64,000 nt of DNA from Zygaena filipendulae (taxonomy: Eukaryota; Arthropoda; Insecta; Lepidoptera; Zygaenidae): contig OU015660.1 in the NCBI GenBank assembly GCA_907165275.2, forward strand, positions 10,542,501 to 10,606,500, read 5' to 3'. Under the pieces are notes generated by a model. The model did no database searches, had not been told where the DNA came from, and worked only from the letters and a program-made list of their open reading frames with translations. Of the stretch, positions 49,414-61,623 are shown piece after piece (positions within the stretch are counted from its first letter, which is position 1; each line of letters begins with the position of its first letter). Position numbers and translations under genes: made by a program.

Positions 49414-51700
49414 AAGTGTAACGCAGTGTGCCACAAACAGACGGTTACAGACACTTACTCGTAGTAGGAGGTTGTTTACTTTTTTTTTTTTCAATATTAT
49501 TACGAAGTGTGTGCCTTTGACTCTCTCTCTATTAAAACGTTAGTTCTTTTTTTTTGCTAAACGTAATGTAATGTACTTTATTTATATAAAAAAAAAACAA
49601 GAAATTATAATAATAATAATTTTACAAGCGAAGCGACGAGGATCGAGGAGCTCGTTCTTCTGTTAATAATCCCGGTGATAATGTTGTAATATTGTATCAT
49701 GATTTAGGTTTAAACTTATTCGATTGTAATATAATGATAATTGTGTAACGGACAGGCCCACGGTGGGCTCGGTGGAACTGTGGTGCTCTTCAGTGTATGT
49801 ATCTAGTTGGTTCCACTCAATGTATACTATTTTTGTAACTAGAGAAATTATTTATGAGATAATGATGAGGACAGGCTTACTCGAGTTTGGAGTGAGTGTT
49901 TTTTTACGATGTCACACTATTTTTCTTATGTATTTATGGAGACAGATATGTCGCTTATTTGATGTGTATTCGTATGTCATAAAACAGTTTGTTACTCGCA
50001 CGTACGTTGTCTGTTCTGGCTGGGGATAATTATTTTTGATAAAAACATGTAGCTGTGAGGCTGCGTTTCCAATAAAGCGGAGCGAATACGACGTTCGGAG
50101 ATAAATAGGTTAAAGTTTACAATCTAGTTGGTATTCCAGCTTTTCGTTTGGTTTGTCTCAAACGCCAATCTAAATAAATACAGTAGAAACGCAGTTTTAA
50201 AGCAGAAACACATTTTGTTGTGTCGTGTCGGTTAGTGTACTAAAATTGAACTCACTCCAAATTAACTGTTTCAATTGTGTCAAAACGGGCTATCGTTGGT
50301 AACCTTGTCCATTCGGTAATTATGTTATAGCTCCATGGTGTGTCATAATGACGTTTTAGTGAAAATAACCGATTTGAGATTTGGGTGGATGGTCATTTAT
50401 TCTTCTCCTTTCTTATACCTACTACTCTTCATTACTGAAGTGCCCGTCCTGAAAGTGCTGATGGAACTGCTGGAACTCCTGACGAAATGTTTCCACGTTC
50501 GTTTTTCGGGACGGCATAGATAGAGATCGATCCTTAATACGAGCTTATTGCATTACCTGCCTTATGTCACTGATTAAAACGATCTCGTTCCAAACACTGT
50601 GCTCGACCACGCTATACGTTTGTAGATTTGTAGGTACTTATTATAAAAAGGCCTTTAACTTTCGACATATTTACAATAATGTGGATATCAATCAAAGGGT
50701 TTTGTCAGTAATCCGTCAACCTTGTCGAGGTAGTAGTTCAGTCTTTGATTTTTGCAATTCCCGTTTCAATGCTTGTTTTGTAACAAATGCCAACTGTCAG
50801 TATAAAGAACATGGATCCGACACTGTGGTGCCGCGTCACGACAGCTTTTAGGCTGCTAAGGCTAACGATTCTCGTCTCCAACACAGTTCACGTTTTCTCA
50901 ACAAATCAGTCGTTCCATTTTGACTATTGTTACGTGGTCTATGTGAACCGCTCCATTTACTACACTATAGTTCGACTGTCATTATTTTAGCTGTGAATTT
51001 TTTTCTAGTTAGCCTTTCTATTGTTTTGAATGTCCTGACACAAAAAAGTTGACGGCAGAATCGTATCGTGCTGTATGCCAGGCGAACAACTCTATTTAAA
51101 TATTATGTGTTAATCCGCTTTTTGCCCATAGTACGGTTCAAGTTGTCCTGTCAACCGGATTACTTGAAAAATAATATTTTCCGTAGACTAAAACGCTTTA
51201 GATAGAGCGACTACCGTCACGACACAATGGGACCCCCAGCCCTAACACTACAGTGCGTTTCTAGCTTGTATTTGTCATTATGACTAAGTATAGCTCATTT
51301 GTGTGCCTTACTGAACTCGGATGTGATCATTTTGTACATGTGTTTAATAGAATCAAACAAAACCTTTCAGTGACTACCTCGAAAGGATCGTTCCTTCGAA
51401 CGGTGGACAAATGGGAGTTTTGTAATGTCCCATCTGTCGACGATGACGGCGACAACTTGGAATTACCCTTTCGAACGTTTCTGACATATACGTTTAAGCT
51501 CGCTATTCAGGTTTTACAAAAAACACCCTGTTTCACATTAAAATTTTCAAATAAGATTATTTCGCCTTACCACAATCACTGAGCGGTTAATGATTGTTAA
51601 CTGCTTGAGTGGTGTGCCAGCGATGCTGGAGTCTCGTTTGAAAGAAACAAAGTAGGTGTAAAACTGTTGTAATCTGAACACTCGAGAGTGCAATAAAATC
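49414..51700 (+). other. Probable warts 3' UTR
   Basis: No convincing ORF for about 2.3 kb after the warts stop. The sequence is AT-rich but largely free of the repeats that fill other spacers, which fits a long transcribed UTR. A CAATAAAATC signal (AATAAA 51692-51697) near the right end is the best candidate poly(A) signal. There are poly-T runs near 49481-49491 and 49549-49556. Confidence 0.5.
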
Positions 51701-52221
51701 TATTTCTTATTTATTTATTCGTAACTCACGGTGAGTGTCGCTCGTTTTATTCGGTGCCCGTCGAGTTTATTAAGAATCGAGATCGAATAAAATGATCGAT
51801 TATATACATACGTATTTTCAATTTTATTTTATTAGTTATTCACTAACAATGCGTAAATATCAACGTCTTTCTTCTCTTATGTGTAGCAGCGAGCAATGTA
51901 ATAAATACGAGAACAAAACGATGGTGTGTCATTAAATTAGTGATGCGCGAGGTGGGGGCGGCGCGGGCGGCGCGCGCGCACGGCCAGCGGTCCCCGAACG
52001 CTTGTACAGTACGAGTCATTTAAACTCTTTAAATTATGTGTTATTTTATGTAAATTGTTTTATTTCTCAAATGAAACATGCTTATAAGAAGTAAATGAAT
52101 ACAAAATATGGGTATTTGTGTGAATTCCTTTCATTCTATGAGATATAATATATGTACCTACACAGGGGGTAAGGTAACGAAGTGTTGAAGGAGTGTATTC
52201 AGTATTAAGTCTCGTCTCAAA
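51701..52221. other. Intergenic, no gene seen
   Basis: Contains a GC-rich patch (about 51945-52000, GGCGGCGCGGGCGGCGCGCG) within AT-rich DNA, with no supported frame. Confidence 0.4.
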
Positions 52222-52403
52222 TCCTACTAATATTATAAATGTGAAAGTGTGGATGTTTGTTACTTAATCACGCAAAAACGGCTGTACGGATTTGGATGAA
52301 ATTTGGCATGCACGTTGTCAGGGGTACAGAGAAGGACTTTTTATACCGCAATTCCCGCGGGAACTCTGAAATTACCGCGGGTGAAACCGCGGGGCACAGC
52401 TAG
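52222..52403 (+). mobile_element. Intact Lep1-type Helitron-like element
   Basis: The clearest copy in the window: A then TCCTACTAATATTATAAATG, then ATCACGCAAAAACGGC, GAAATTTGGCATGCACG, CCCGCGGGAACTCTG, the hairpin CCGCGGGTGAAACCGCGG and GGCACAGCTAG then T. 182 bp, non-coding, so it depends on an outside Rep/helicase. Confidence 0.9.
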
Positions 52404-52760
52404 TAAAAAAAAAATTAAAAATAAACAATTAGAATGAGCCAAGTCTTTGTCACATTCTGTTATTGTTTTTGTTCTCTTGCTCCCACCTCCCAGTATGAGA
52501 ATAAATGACGGGCTCTACCACCATCCTTTTAACAGTGTTACATTCCCAGGTACCTCCGCCCAAGTCTAGTTAATTTGTGCCTCCGCCCCGAATGTCATCA
52601 TCGGTGACAAATGAGCAGTTTTGTACATAACTTTTGTATTTCCCATTTGTCTTCAGCGACGGGGACAAAATGGGAATGACCCTTTTTTTACATTGTATAA
52701 GGTTTGCTTGTATATTGAAATCTTGCATTAAAATTCCTACCAGGAAGCCATTGAGTATAA

Positions 52761-52996
52761 TCTATACTTAAAGAGGTAAAGTTTGTGAGTTTGTGACGTT
52801 GTAGGGGGTAATCTCTGGATCTACTGAACCGATTTTGAAAATTCTTTTACCTATAGAACACAATGTTAGGATGAATACAATGTCCAATACAATCAGAGTA
52901 CTTTTTAATATCTGAGTGTCATAGGGTACTTCTTATCCCGGAATTCCCACGGGAACTCCAAACTTAACGAGGGTGAAACCGCGGGGAAACGGCTAA
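52761..52996 (+). mobile_element. Helitron-like element
   Basis: TCTATACTTAAAGAGG after A, then GATCTACTGAACCGATTTTG, a hairpin-type GGGTGAAACCGCGGGG and CTAA before T. It shares its 5' half with 9832-9990. Confidence 0.7.
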
Positions 52997-54853
52997 TTAT
53001 TATAGGGCCTAGAGGACCATAGAGACTCAACGTGCAGCGCTTCGCAAAACTGAGTCTTATTTCAGTAAAATTTGTAGTTACCATGGACCAATTAAACTGT
53101 CCATGTAGTTACCTACTTTATCTTGTAGATGCCAATAAGTGTATCTGTAGTAAGTACGCGACCGGGACGTGTACTATACATTGGTGTCAGCGACTGATCA
53201 AGAGTTCTGACCGCCCTAGGCTAATTATTGACGCGCCCCCGCCGTGTGTTACGGTCGGCCTAAAAATTTGTTTATTAGTTTTGACTTTGTTTACTAGTAT
53301 GAAAATTTTGACATGGTTCGCACTACCTATAAAAGTTTTCAGATCATAGATGCACTGATGCTAGATTAATAGTGTATGCGTAGTCACGATTTCAGCGCGC
53401 CCCTCCGATCCTCGCGTCCTAGGCTGCAGCCTACCTACTATTGGTGTACAAGATATCTTGGTTATCCGCGACGTGCTTGACCTGACCGAACTTAAAAGTA
53501 CGTATCATTAGTTTATAAACTAATATCATTATTTATCATCATTATTAGTTTATAAACTAATAAAACTAATGATTCAATACCGTCATAAATTTGAGCAGCG
53601 AAAAAAATGAAAACTTTTTATTGGGCAGTGATAAAAAAGTTTCCATGACATTATTGCGTTTTGCAATGTGCCTACCTACCTACTTAATTATAGAATTGGA
53701 AGTCGCGTATAAATATGGCAACATGTTATCAGAAAGGGTATGTGGAGTCAGGAGATAGACTGCAGGTCGCGACCTGAAGCGCGTCATCAGCCCCTATTGG
53801 TCAGTAACCTATAACGAGTGACGAAGTTTTTAAATTATCTTTTGTTAGGTATATTCTATATTTATCTGCATTTTTTTTGTTAAAGTCAGCAAAAAGAGTC
53901 AAGAGTTTCGTACTCGAAGAACTCCATTGACGATATTATGGTTTACTACAGTCTACATCGATGGGTTCAATCCTTGGACGCTCGATATTCGAATTAGGTA
54001 TGCGTTCGCGCAAAATATTAATAGAAAACCCTACCCAGCCAGTTTGCCTGAGGATTTGACAGCGGGTTGCTTTTGGTGGAGTCAATAAAAATCTATTGTA
54101 TAAAAACTTTTTTAATTATTTTAAAAAGGTCTAGAAAACTATGAAAATATATATATTTATGGTTATTGTTAGTAGAATACTTCTGAAAAGCTAATATTTA
54201 ATTAGGTGCTAATTTCCTACGAAGTGTTTTTGAGATCTAACCTATAGGTATTTCGTGCCAATAATTTGACAAAGGTCATGCGTTTTCACTCCCTTGTGGA
54301 AAATTTTCTCTGGAATGACTGTGAAAAACTTTTAATACGAATGAAATATTATATTTCCTTACGAAGTCTGAAAAAGTCTTATTAAGTCGGAAGAACTCTT
54401 TTACAAAGATTTCGGACTCTTCCAGAAGAATTATTTAGATTTAATGAAACTTTTTGTGGACAAACTATGCGGCTATGTAAAAACACAGGATGCGAGTGCC
54501 AGCGTGCGCAACCCCTCACACTAAAGTCTATCAGTGTAGGTACTGACTTGGTAGTTGGTACTGACCAGTAATGACCAAGTACTTTGGGTACCTACCACCG
54601 CCCGACCGGCGGGTGCGGCCAGAGTCTGAAATCTTGGTAAAAGTCCGAGTTCGTCAAATGAAGAATTTTACCGATTCTTCCGACTTAATAAAACTTTTTC
54701 AGACTTCATAAGATGATAATATACTATTTCAGGAACTATTCATTCCTATTAGGTAACAGTCATTTTAGAGAAAAAAAATCCACAAAGGTTTCCTTTCACA
54801 CTTGCCTTAAAAATATAGCTAGGTACTAGGTACTGAAACTATTTTATGTAGTG
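52997..54853. other. Intergenic, no gene seen
   Basis: No exon recognised. A short inverted/direct repeat of TAGTTTATAAACTAAT occurs at about 53510 and 53547. The 105-residue frame at 53032-53349 has no recognisable features. Confidence 0.45.
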
Positions 54854-57800
54854 TCAGCCTTGTAAAAACTCCTCCACTCTTTTGTTGAAATCTTCGGTGT
54901 GAGTAATATGGATGTCGTGTTTTCCTTCAGGGTATAAATGTAATCTGAAAAAAAGGACAGCTAGTCTATGTATAAGTATTTTCATCAATTTGAAAAAGCA
55001 AAAAATTGGTACGTGTCTATTATGTTTTTTATTTTCTAACTGACAGACATTAGAATTTTGATTTTCATAAGTCGTCAACATCCCTTATTATTACTTGCCA
55101 TCCATTTGAATACATTAGTTAGGTAAGTACATAACATCAAGTTAAGAAAGTCAGTGAATATTCGTTTGCTTGGCGAATAGCTGGCCCAATGGCCGATTGT
55201 TTAGTTTTGTTTGCGGTAATCAACCGGCGACACTGGTTTTCATGTGTTTTCATATTGAACAAAGATTAATGACACGTCTTTGGTCTTTGGTACTTGTACT
55301 TACCAATACCTACAGCATTCGAAAAAAAAAAAATGAAAATTAACCCACCTGGCGTCTTTGATTTGAACTTGCAAGTGCGACGGGTGGACGCTGTCGACGA
55401 CCGCGTCTTTCCCGCCGGCCAGCACCAGCGTCGGGCACCGGATGTACGCCAGGTAGTCGGTGCATATGTTGCCGTTTTTTGTCTTGTACACGTTATCGAT
55501 GCCCTCCGTCCACTTGTGGAAGTACTCCGTGAACAACTCCTCGCCGTAAAAATCGATCATCTGCCCCTTGATGCCGGCGCTCCATGCGTTTATGTTCATT
55601 TTGTCTGTTTAAAAAAAAAAACTGTATGTATAAAGGTGAACAAGTAGAGCATACAGATAACCTAATTGCTGACAATCTACACTATTACCTAGCTATTATA
55701 GAGTAGGGAGGGGATGGGACAATCTTTGGACCTATTGAAACAATTTCAAGAAGCTACAGTATCTTCTCTGAATAGCATAAAATTTTTATCCCGGAATACA
55801 TAAAGAAACATAGATAAGAACAGAACAGAAAAGGTAGTCCCGACGCGACGTTGATGCGAATAAAACTGTGAGGGAACAGCTACCTACGTAGTACGTAGTA
55901 TATAATACCAACTATCTATAATTATTCGCTGAAAATCCAAAAATGACGAAATTGTCGAAAATCCACAAAATGTTTTGAAAATCCCACGTAGCTTGGGCCG
56001 AAACGTGATCGAATCAGCTTGTCGCTGAGAGTCAATCCCAGTCTGAAACAGAGAGAATACCTCTCAGACGAAATAGACTTTTTATTTCGTCTGAGGAATA
56101 CCTCTCAAATGTCCCAGTGATTTCACTTTTGTCAGCGGTGACGAGTGACGACTAGGACCTTACCTTCTCTCTGACTAGTAAAACGTAGTGATTACCTTCT
56201 CTCTGACTAGGACTTTAGGGATTTCGCACTAGAAAATGACTTGGGTAGGTATGTTTTCTCTCATTTACTCGTATGAGTCGTACCACTTCATTGATTAATG
56301 ATTTGGTATCTTATGTTTGTATAATTTATTTCTAAAATTATTCCGATGTTTACATCTACATCGTCGTGTACCTATTAATAACAATCATATCAAAGAGAAT
56401 ATAACCACGGGTGACGTTTTAATGATATTCATCTACCGTCAGACGAGGTTAAATAAGTAAATTTGATAAACCTAACTATAGCAATTTTTGAATTATAGTA
56501 AGTAGGTACCTATCTACGCATAAATGGTGATAAGCGACCAAGTAATTTTTTATGACTATTCATAAAGATGCTAATTTTATTGTAATTTTTTTGTAATAAA
56601 TTTTAAATTAGAGCGTGATTCTTACGGCCGCACTCAGGGTCGTTTTAATGATTACTTACTTAATTTTAAGTAAAGGTTTTGTGAGTAAAGGTGTCGACAA
56701 CTTCGCGCTAAAACAAAAAAAAAAATTAATTGATATTTAGTTAACTACGGTTAACTACGTCAAAAAACATACCGTTGTTTTTTTTACAATTATTTAAGAC
56801 TAGATGTGCCCCGCGGTTTCACCCGCGTGAAACGTTTTCATATAACAACTTTTTTTCCCGACATCCGATTTAAATTAAATAAAGCCTATATGTAGCTCCA
56901 GGCTAAGCTTAATCTACATGTGAAAACCGCATGTCAATCAACCGCGAACAGACAGACAGACAGACAGAAAAGAATTTTAAAAACCTTTTTTGTGGTTGGT
57001 TACTCTTTTTTTATCGCCCCTGTCAATTTTTGTTAAAAATATTCAATGTACAGAATCGCGGATTCTACTGTTTTATTATAGTATAGATGAGAATCAAATA
57101 CTGAATACTCTCCTGTAATAGTTATAAGCCTTTAGGTAGGTGTCTAGTTGGTTTACAAATAACGGTTTTTACATACAATTTGGCCTGATTGGCACACAGA
57201 CACACTGACAGAAAATTGTGCTTTGCCGTGCCGAAGGATAAATTCTTTTGCCATATTAATTAATATTTACAGTTCCAACTATACTGTATGCCTCTTAATC
57301 GTTAAAGTCACTAAACTTAATATTATTACACAATTCTATCAGTGAGCACCGGACTTCATGATGAGCATGGACGTAGCTAGCGGGAGGGCAGAGAGGGCAA
57401 TGGCCACTCTAGAAAAATCGAGAGTATTGACGAAATGATGAAATTTATTATAAGAAAATGTGTCAATATTTCAAAAATAGAGCCTTAGAAAAGCGTTTTC
57501 GTGAAAGATTTACTAAAAAAATTTCAATAGTTTCCAAAATATTCAACTTAAAATTTTGTGAAACGGAACGTTGAAACGAAACACCAATCACAGCCACGCA
57601 AGATTCTAGTGGAGGGCAGGGTGGGCAAAGATCAAATGGATCTTTCTTAGATAAAATTCCTAACTACGCCTAACTACGCTATGATGATGAGCGTGATAAT
57701 TCAACTAATGCGTTTAAGAAACTTACTTCTGTATATTTCTATTTCGTGCGGCAAGAAGAACGCGCTCGCTCCCCAAACGACGAGTTTGTTCATTGCTTCG

Positions 57801-59862
57801 GGATACTTGGCGGCCAAGATCATTCCGGTGATGCCGCCGTCGCTCCAGCCCAAGAGCGAGTACTTCGGAATCTCTAACGACTGGAATATTACAATAATGT
57901 ATTATACATAGTGTAAGGTTAAACGATGGACTTAATGGAGATGTCTAGTAATATCCGATTATCGTTTCAAATATCTGAAGAAAAAAAAAACACGAAATAA
58001 ATTGTTGACGTCTAAAAAAATATTCACGAAAATTGACCGATAGGAATAGGTCATTCAACGTCCGTATTTTCTGTATTTTCTACCGCCGCTATCGCGCCGA
58101 CCAATCTGATACAAAGATTCATCCGCGTAAATCAATGATTTTAAGCTTTTCTCTGTTATTTATCAGTGTTTTCGTTTATTTATAGGTATTTTAGTTACAT
58201 ACAGGTATAGATAAGCTTGAATCATCGAGGGTTTGAATAAGTCCCTCGTTAAACCTTACACCCTGTATACCTACGTAGCAAGTGTGGATAACTGGATAGG
58301 TCATTAGCACTAGAAAAGTTGCACAGTAAAACTCCGCTGGAAAGAAAACAGGACCAACAACGAACTAAATCAGACCACTTAGTCAAGTTGACAATCTATA
58401 ATACGCTATGGAAAACTAAGGATTCATAGATAGATATATATATAATTTCTTCCAGGGTGCATAGGATAAAATCGTCCAATTAAAAGGACAATTTTTCATG
58501 ACCACGTGACGATACGTTCCTTAGTTTTTCTATTGCGTTAACGATCATCGATAGTCAACTTGGCTAAGAAGGTTGCAGTGTAAGCGATTAGAAAATATTC
58601 CAGCAATTTCTATTATTATCGTGTTATCCTTGCGTTCGAGAAAGACCCGCTAAATTTGTTTTTTTTTTTATGAAATAATTATCTACCTATTTATGGACCT
58701 ATACATAGAAATAAAAATGGAATTGTCCGTTTGTATTGTCACAATAAGTCTTTAGAACGAGGTTCTTTATCGCACGGTAGTCACGGTACGGATGGGGGCT
58801 AAGCTAGGATCGGTGAAGGAAATTTTCCGTCATGGAGTCAATAGCCCATAGGTAGGTGCTTTATTAGTTAATGGTTTTTGGAACGATTATTATTGGTTGC
58901 TTATTGATTTTTTCTTTCTCGGAAACTACAAGGCGCAGAAATTTCGTTCTATCCGAGTGTTTCGCGACACTCGCGCATTTTTTATGTTTTCCTTTGTTTT
59001 ATTTTTATTTTCATTGTTTTGACCTCTTTGACGAATTTAACTAATCATCAAGTGAATCACACCTTTTCATTCACTGAAGAATCTCTACAATTTATAGAAG
59101 AGCTAACCGAAGATCGCAGTACCACTCCGCATAACTGACAGAGGTAGATGCTAATGTGAAACGGTTCCTTACCTTCATGAATTCGTGGGTGATAAGAGCA
59201 TCTCTAAGGTAGAAGTTGACAGGAAAGTCCCTCAGTGGTGGTCTGCTCTTGCCGTACCCGGCCGGGTCCAACGCGACAATCGTAAACTTGTCCCGGTCAA
59301 ACCCCTCGACCTGGCCCTTTAAGTGTGTCCATATCGTGCCGAGCGGACCCGGGACGCAGAGCACTGTATGCGGACCGTTTCCAACTTTCACGTAGTTTAT
59401 ATTCCATTCTCCAATTTTTATCATTTGCTCTTGGTGTGTATATCGGTCCTGAAATTTTGGTTATGATGTCAGAGATCGACAGATAATTAATAAATTAATA
59501 TTTTTTTCATAATGCGGTGAAAGGCATACAGCAATTTAGAAAAAAAAAATTAGAATAATGATAAATTTTGAATTTGGCAAATTATTACCAAACTATATGG
59601 TAGATACACATTTTAATAACAAATCTTCATTAGCTTATTTCAATACCTCATTGACAATACCTACGTGTATGCAATGTTAGTATATAATTGCATGTTTTTT
59701 TTTTACTTACGTATACCTAATAATAGTGTTAATATTATTTAATTTCATAATATCGAGTTATTTACCTACCTTTAATTTGGGCGACGTGGATGCATTACGG
59801 CTCTTGCAATTGCACACTTTTTTGATACCCTTTAAAAACGCATCCCTTAGAGGCGTAAACAT
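54854..59862 (-). CDS. Bphl: Valacyclovir hydrolase (BPHL)-like serine hydrolase, complete
   Basis: Five minus-strand exons join in frame: 59862-59770, 59448-59173, 57880-57727, 55604-55349 and 54944-54854, giving 289 residues (human BPHL has about the same length). The N-terminus (MFTPLRDAFLKGIKKVCNCK) is basic with few acidic residues, fitting a mitochondrial targeting peptide. The alpha/beta-hydrolase fold shows LCVPGPLG (oxyanion loop), ALDPAGYGKSRPP, the nucleophile elbow LLGWSDGG (Ser136), LVLAGGKD (Asp241) and YPEGKHDIH (His269), so the catalytic triad is intact. BPHL hydrolyses alpha-amino-acid esters and detoxifies homocysteine thiolactone. The physiological substrate here cannot be told. 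It is the downstream member of a tandem pair. Confidence 0.92.
56800..57087 (-). mobile_element. Helitron-like element, longer subfamily
   Basis: In minus orientation from TCTATACTATAATAAAACAG (57087) to GGTGAAACCGCGGGGCACAT then CTAG (56803-56800). The interior includes (CTGT)n and GTAGAATCCGCGATTCTGTA. Lies in a BPHL-like intron. Confidence 0.75.
57461..57596 (+). repeat. Dispersed ~130-bp repeat
   Basis: Third copy of the family at 22943-23068, with matching AATAGAGCCTTAGAAAAGCG start and ACACCAATCACAG end. Confidence 0.7.
57881..59172 (-). other. BPHL-like intron, nothing else recognised
   Basis: Intron of about 1.3 kb between the second and third exons. It is AT-rich with no identified repeat of the main families and no internal gene. 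Confidence 0.5.
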
Positions 59863-60854
59863 GATTAATAGATATTCTTGAAATATTTTTGCCTTAAGAA
59901 AAATTTGCCATTTAACTGGAAGCGCAAACGAGTTTGGAGGCGGGCGTTTCAGGCCACTGCTTTATATACAGTAAATGTTTTGCGAACAAACTTACATGTG
60001 TAGGTATCTACTTAATACCTATATAGTAACGGGTGTTTTTGTTACTACCATCGGAGCGATAAAACAACATTAAGGAGTTGCAGCAGTTATACAGGGTGGA
60101 CGTGTAGGGCCGTCATAAGCCATGCAGGGGCTTTTAGGCACTCAAAAACTTGGGGACTCTTTAGAAAGTAAAGAAAAAAAAACCGGTCAAGTGCGTGTCG
60201 GACTTTGCTCATTTAAGGTTTGACAGCAATTAGAAATTATTACGCACTTAAAAAAAATCAAAAACCGCATCCGCTCGCAACGACTGCCCGATAGTGCATG
60301 CCAGTGCCCTATCTCTCTAAACCTTCTCTTGCTGCCTCCCCGAAGGGTCGCGCGCCGTTTTATAAAGAGCTAAGGGGCAGGGCTTATCGCTACGCTTCGC
60401 TCCTACGTATTCGTGGCACGCGTAGACCCGTAGCAGTGGTTTGCCGCCGCCGCGCCGCGGCCGCCTGAATCGCTTCTGATCTGTGCTATGCGTTTAACCG
60501 CAAAATAAAGTTGGTTTTAACAAAGAAAATTATAGAATCTCGAAGAAAAACATCGAGTTATAAATATGTTGGTATTTGTTGGCAAAATATAAGTAATAAT
60601 AAATATTATCACCAAGTTCATAGGTCAACTGGCAGTTGGCAAATAATAATAATAATAAACTCTTTATTGAACACCACTTAAAATAAACAATTTACAAAAC
60701 AATAACAATAACAAATACCTACTTCGGTACAAAATTTTGTAACCTAATAAAGCTGTTTTTGGCAGGTTCTCATGCCTTTATTTTCCAATGTTTTTGAAAA
60801 CTTAAGTTACAGCTCTATTCAACGATACCCCACTCGATTTTGTAGATAAACGTT
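59863..60854. other. Spacer between the two BPHL-like genes
   Basis: Upstream flank of the complete gene. A stretch at about 60180-60500 begins ACCGGTCAAGTGCGTGTCGG, a sequence I remember as common in insect dispersed repeats, and continues GC-rich (GCCGCCGCCGCGCCGCGG). No coding frame was recognised. An (AAT)n tract lies near 60643-60657. Confidence 0.4.
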
Positions 60855-60952
60855 TTTAGCGTACCTACAGAGAAGGCATAGGGTACTTTTTATCCCGGAA
60901 TTCCCGCGGGATCTCCGAAACTAACGCGGGTGAAACCGCGGGGGACAGCTAG
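60855..60952 (+). mobile_element. Helitron 3'-end fragment
   Basis: GGGTACTTTTTATCCCGG, CCCGCGGGATCTCCG, GCGGGTGAAACCGC hairpin and GGGGACAGCTAG before T. The 5' half is missing. Confidence 0.7.
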
Positions 60953-61337
60953 TATACTATAAATTGAGTTTCTGCCATGAAGTCCTGTATATAAAATATA
61001 AATGATAGATTAAAAATTTAAATAAGTAATGTCTTGAGACTAGAAGTCTTAATCGTAAAAACCTAAAATTAATATGACGTCACACCACACATTATTATAC
61101 AACCTACCGACCTATTTGGTAACTCTATTATATAGCATTGTTTCAAGGTTTGTTCGTTTTTCTTGTGTTGTGCTGAAATAAATGTTGTTTTCTTTTTCAT
61201 TAAAAAAAAATTGCCATTGCCAAATAATTATTTCGTTATTTCGCCAAAATATAAATATGTGAGTAGGTAATAGGTATAATATGTAATTTTTTCACAAAGA
61301 TACCATATACGTAGGTACATCATGTTTTATTAAAATA

Positions 61338-61569
61338 CTAGCTGTGCTCCGCGGTTCTACCCGCGTGGCGGAAATTCCCGCAGGCGGCAGGAACTATTTT
61401 TTTCCTAAAATAAAAGTAGTATCTGCCAATGAAAGTCCCGTTAAAATCGGTCCAGCCGTTCCAGAGAATAGCCGGAACAAACAGAAAGACAGACAGACTG
61501 TAAAGTTGTTAATTTGGAATAACAAAACAAACACTTCAATTTTATTTATAATTATATACCTATACTAGA
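61338..61569 (-). mobile_element. Helitron-like element
   Basis: In minus orientation from TCTAGTATAGGTATATAATT (61569) to GGAGCACAGCTAG (61338). Same subfamily as 14702-14985 (CTGTCTGTCTTTCTGTTTG, ACGGGACTTTCATTGGCAGA). Confidence 0.75.
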
Positions 61570-61623
61570 TGTAAAGATTTAACAACAGATATAAACTTAT
61601 TTAATAAATGCATTTAATATAAT

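Noticed and set aside
53032..53349. 105-residue frame between warts and the BPHL-like genes
   Set aside because: No motif or neighbouring exon, ordinary length for chance in this DNA.
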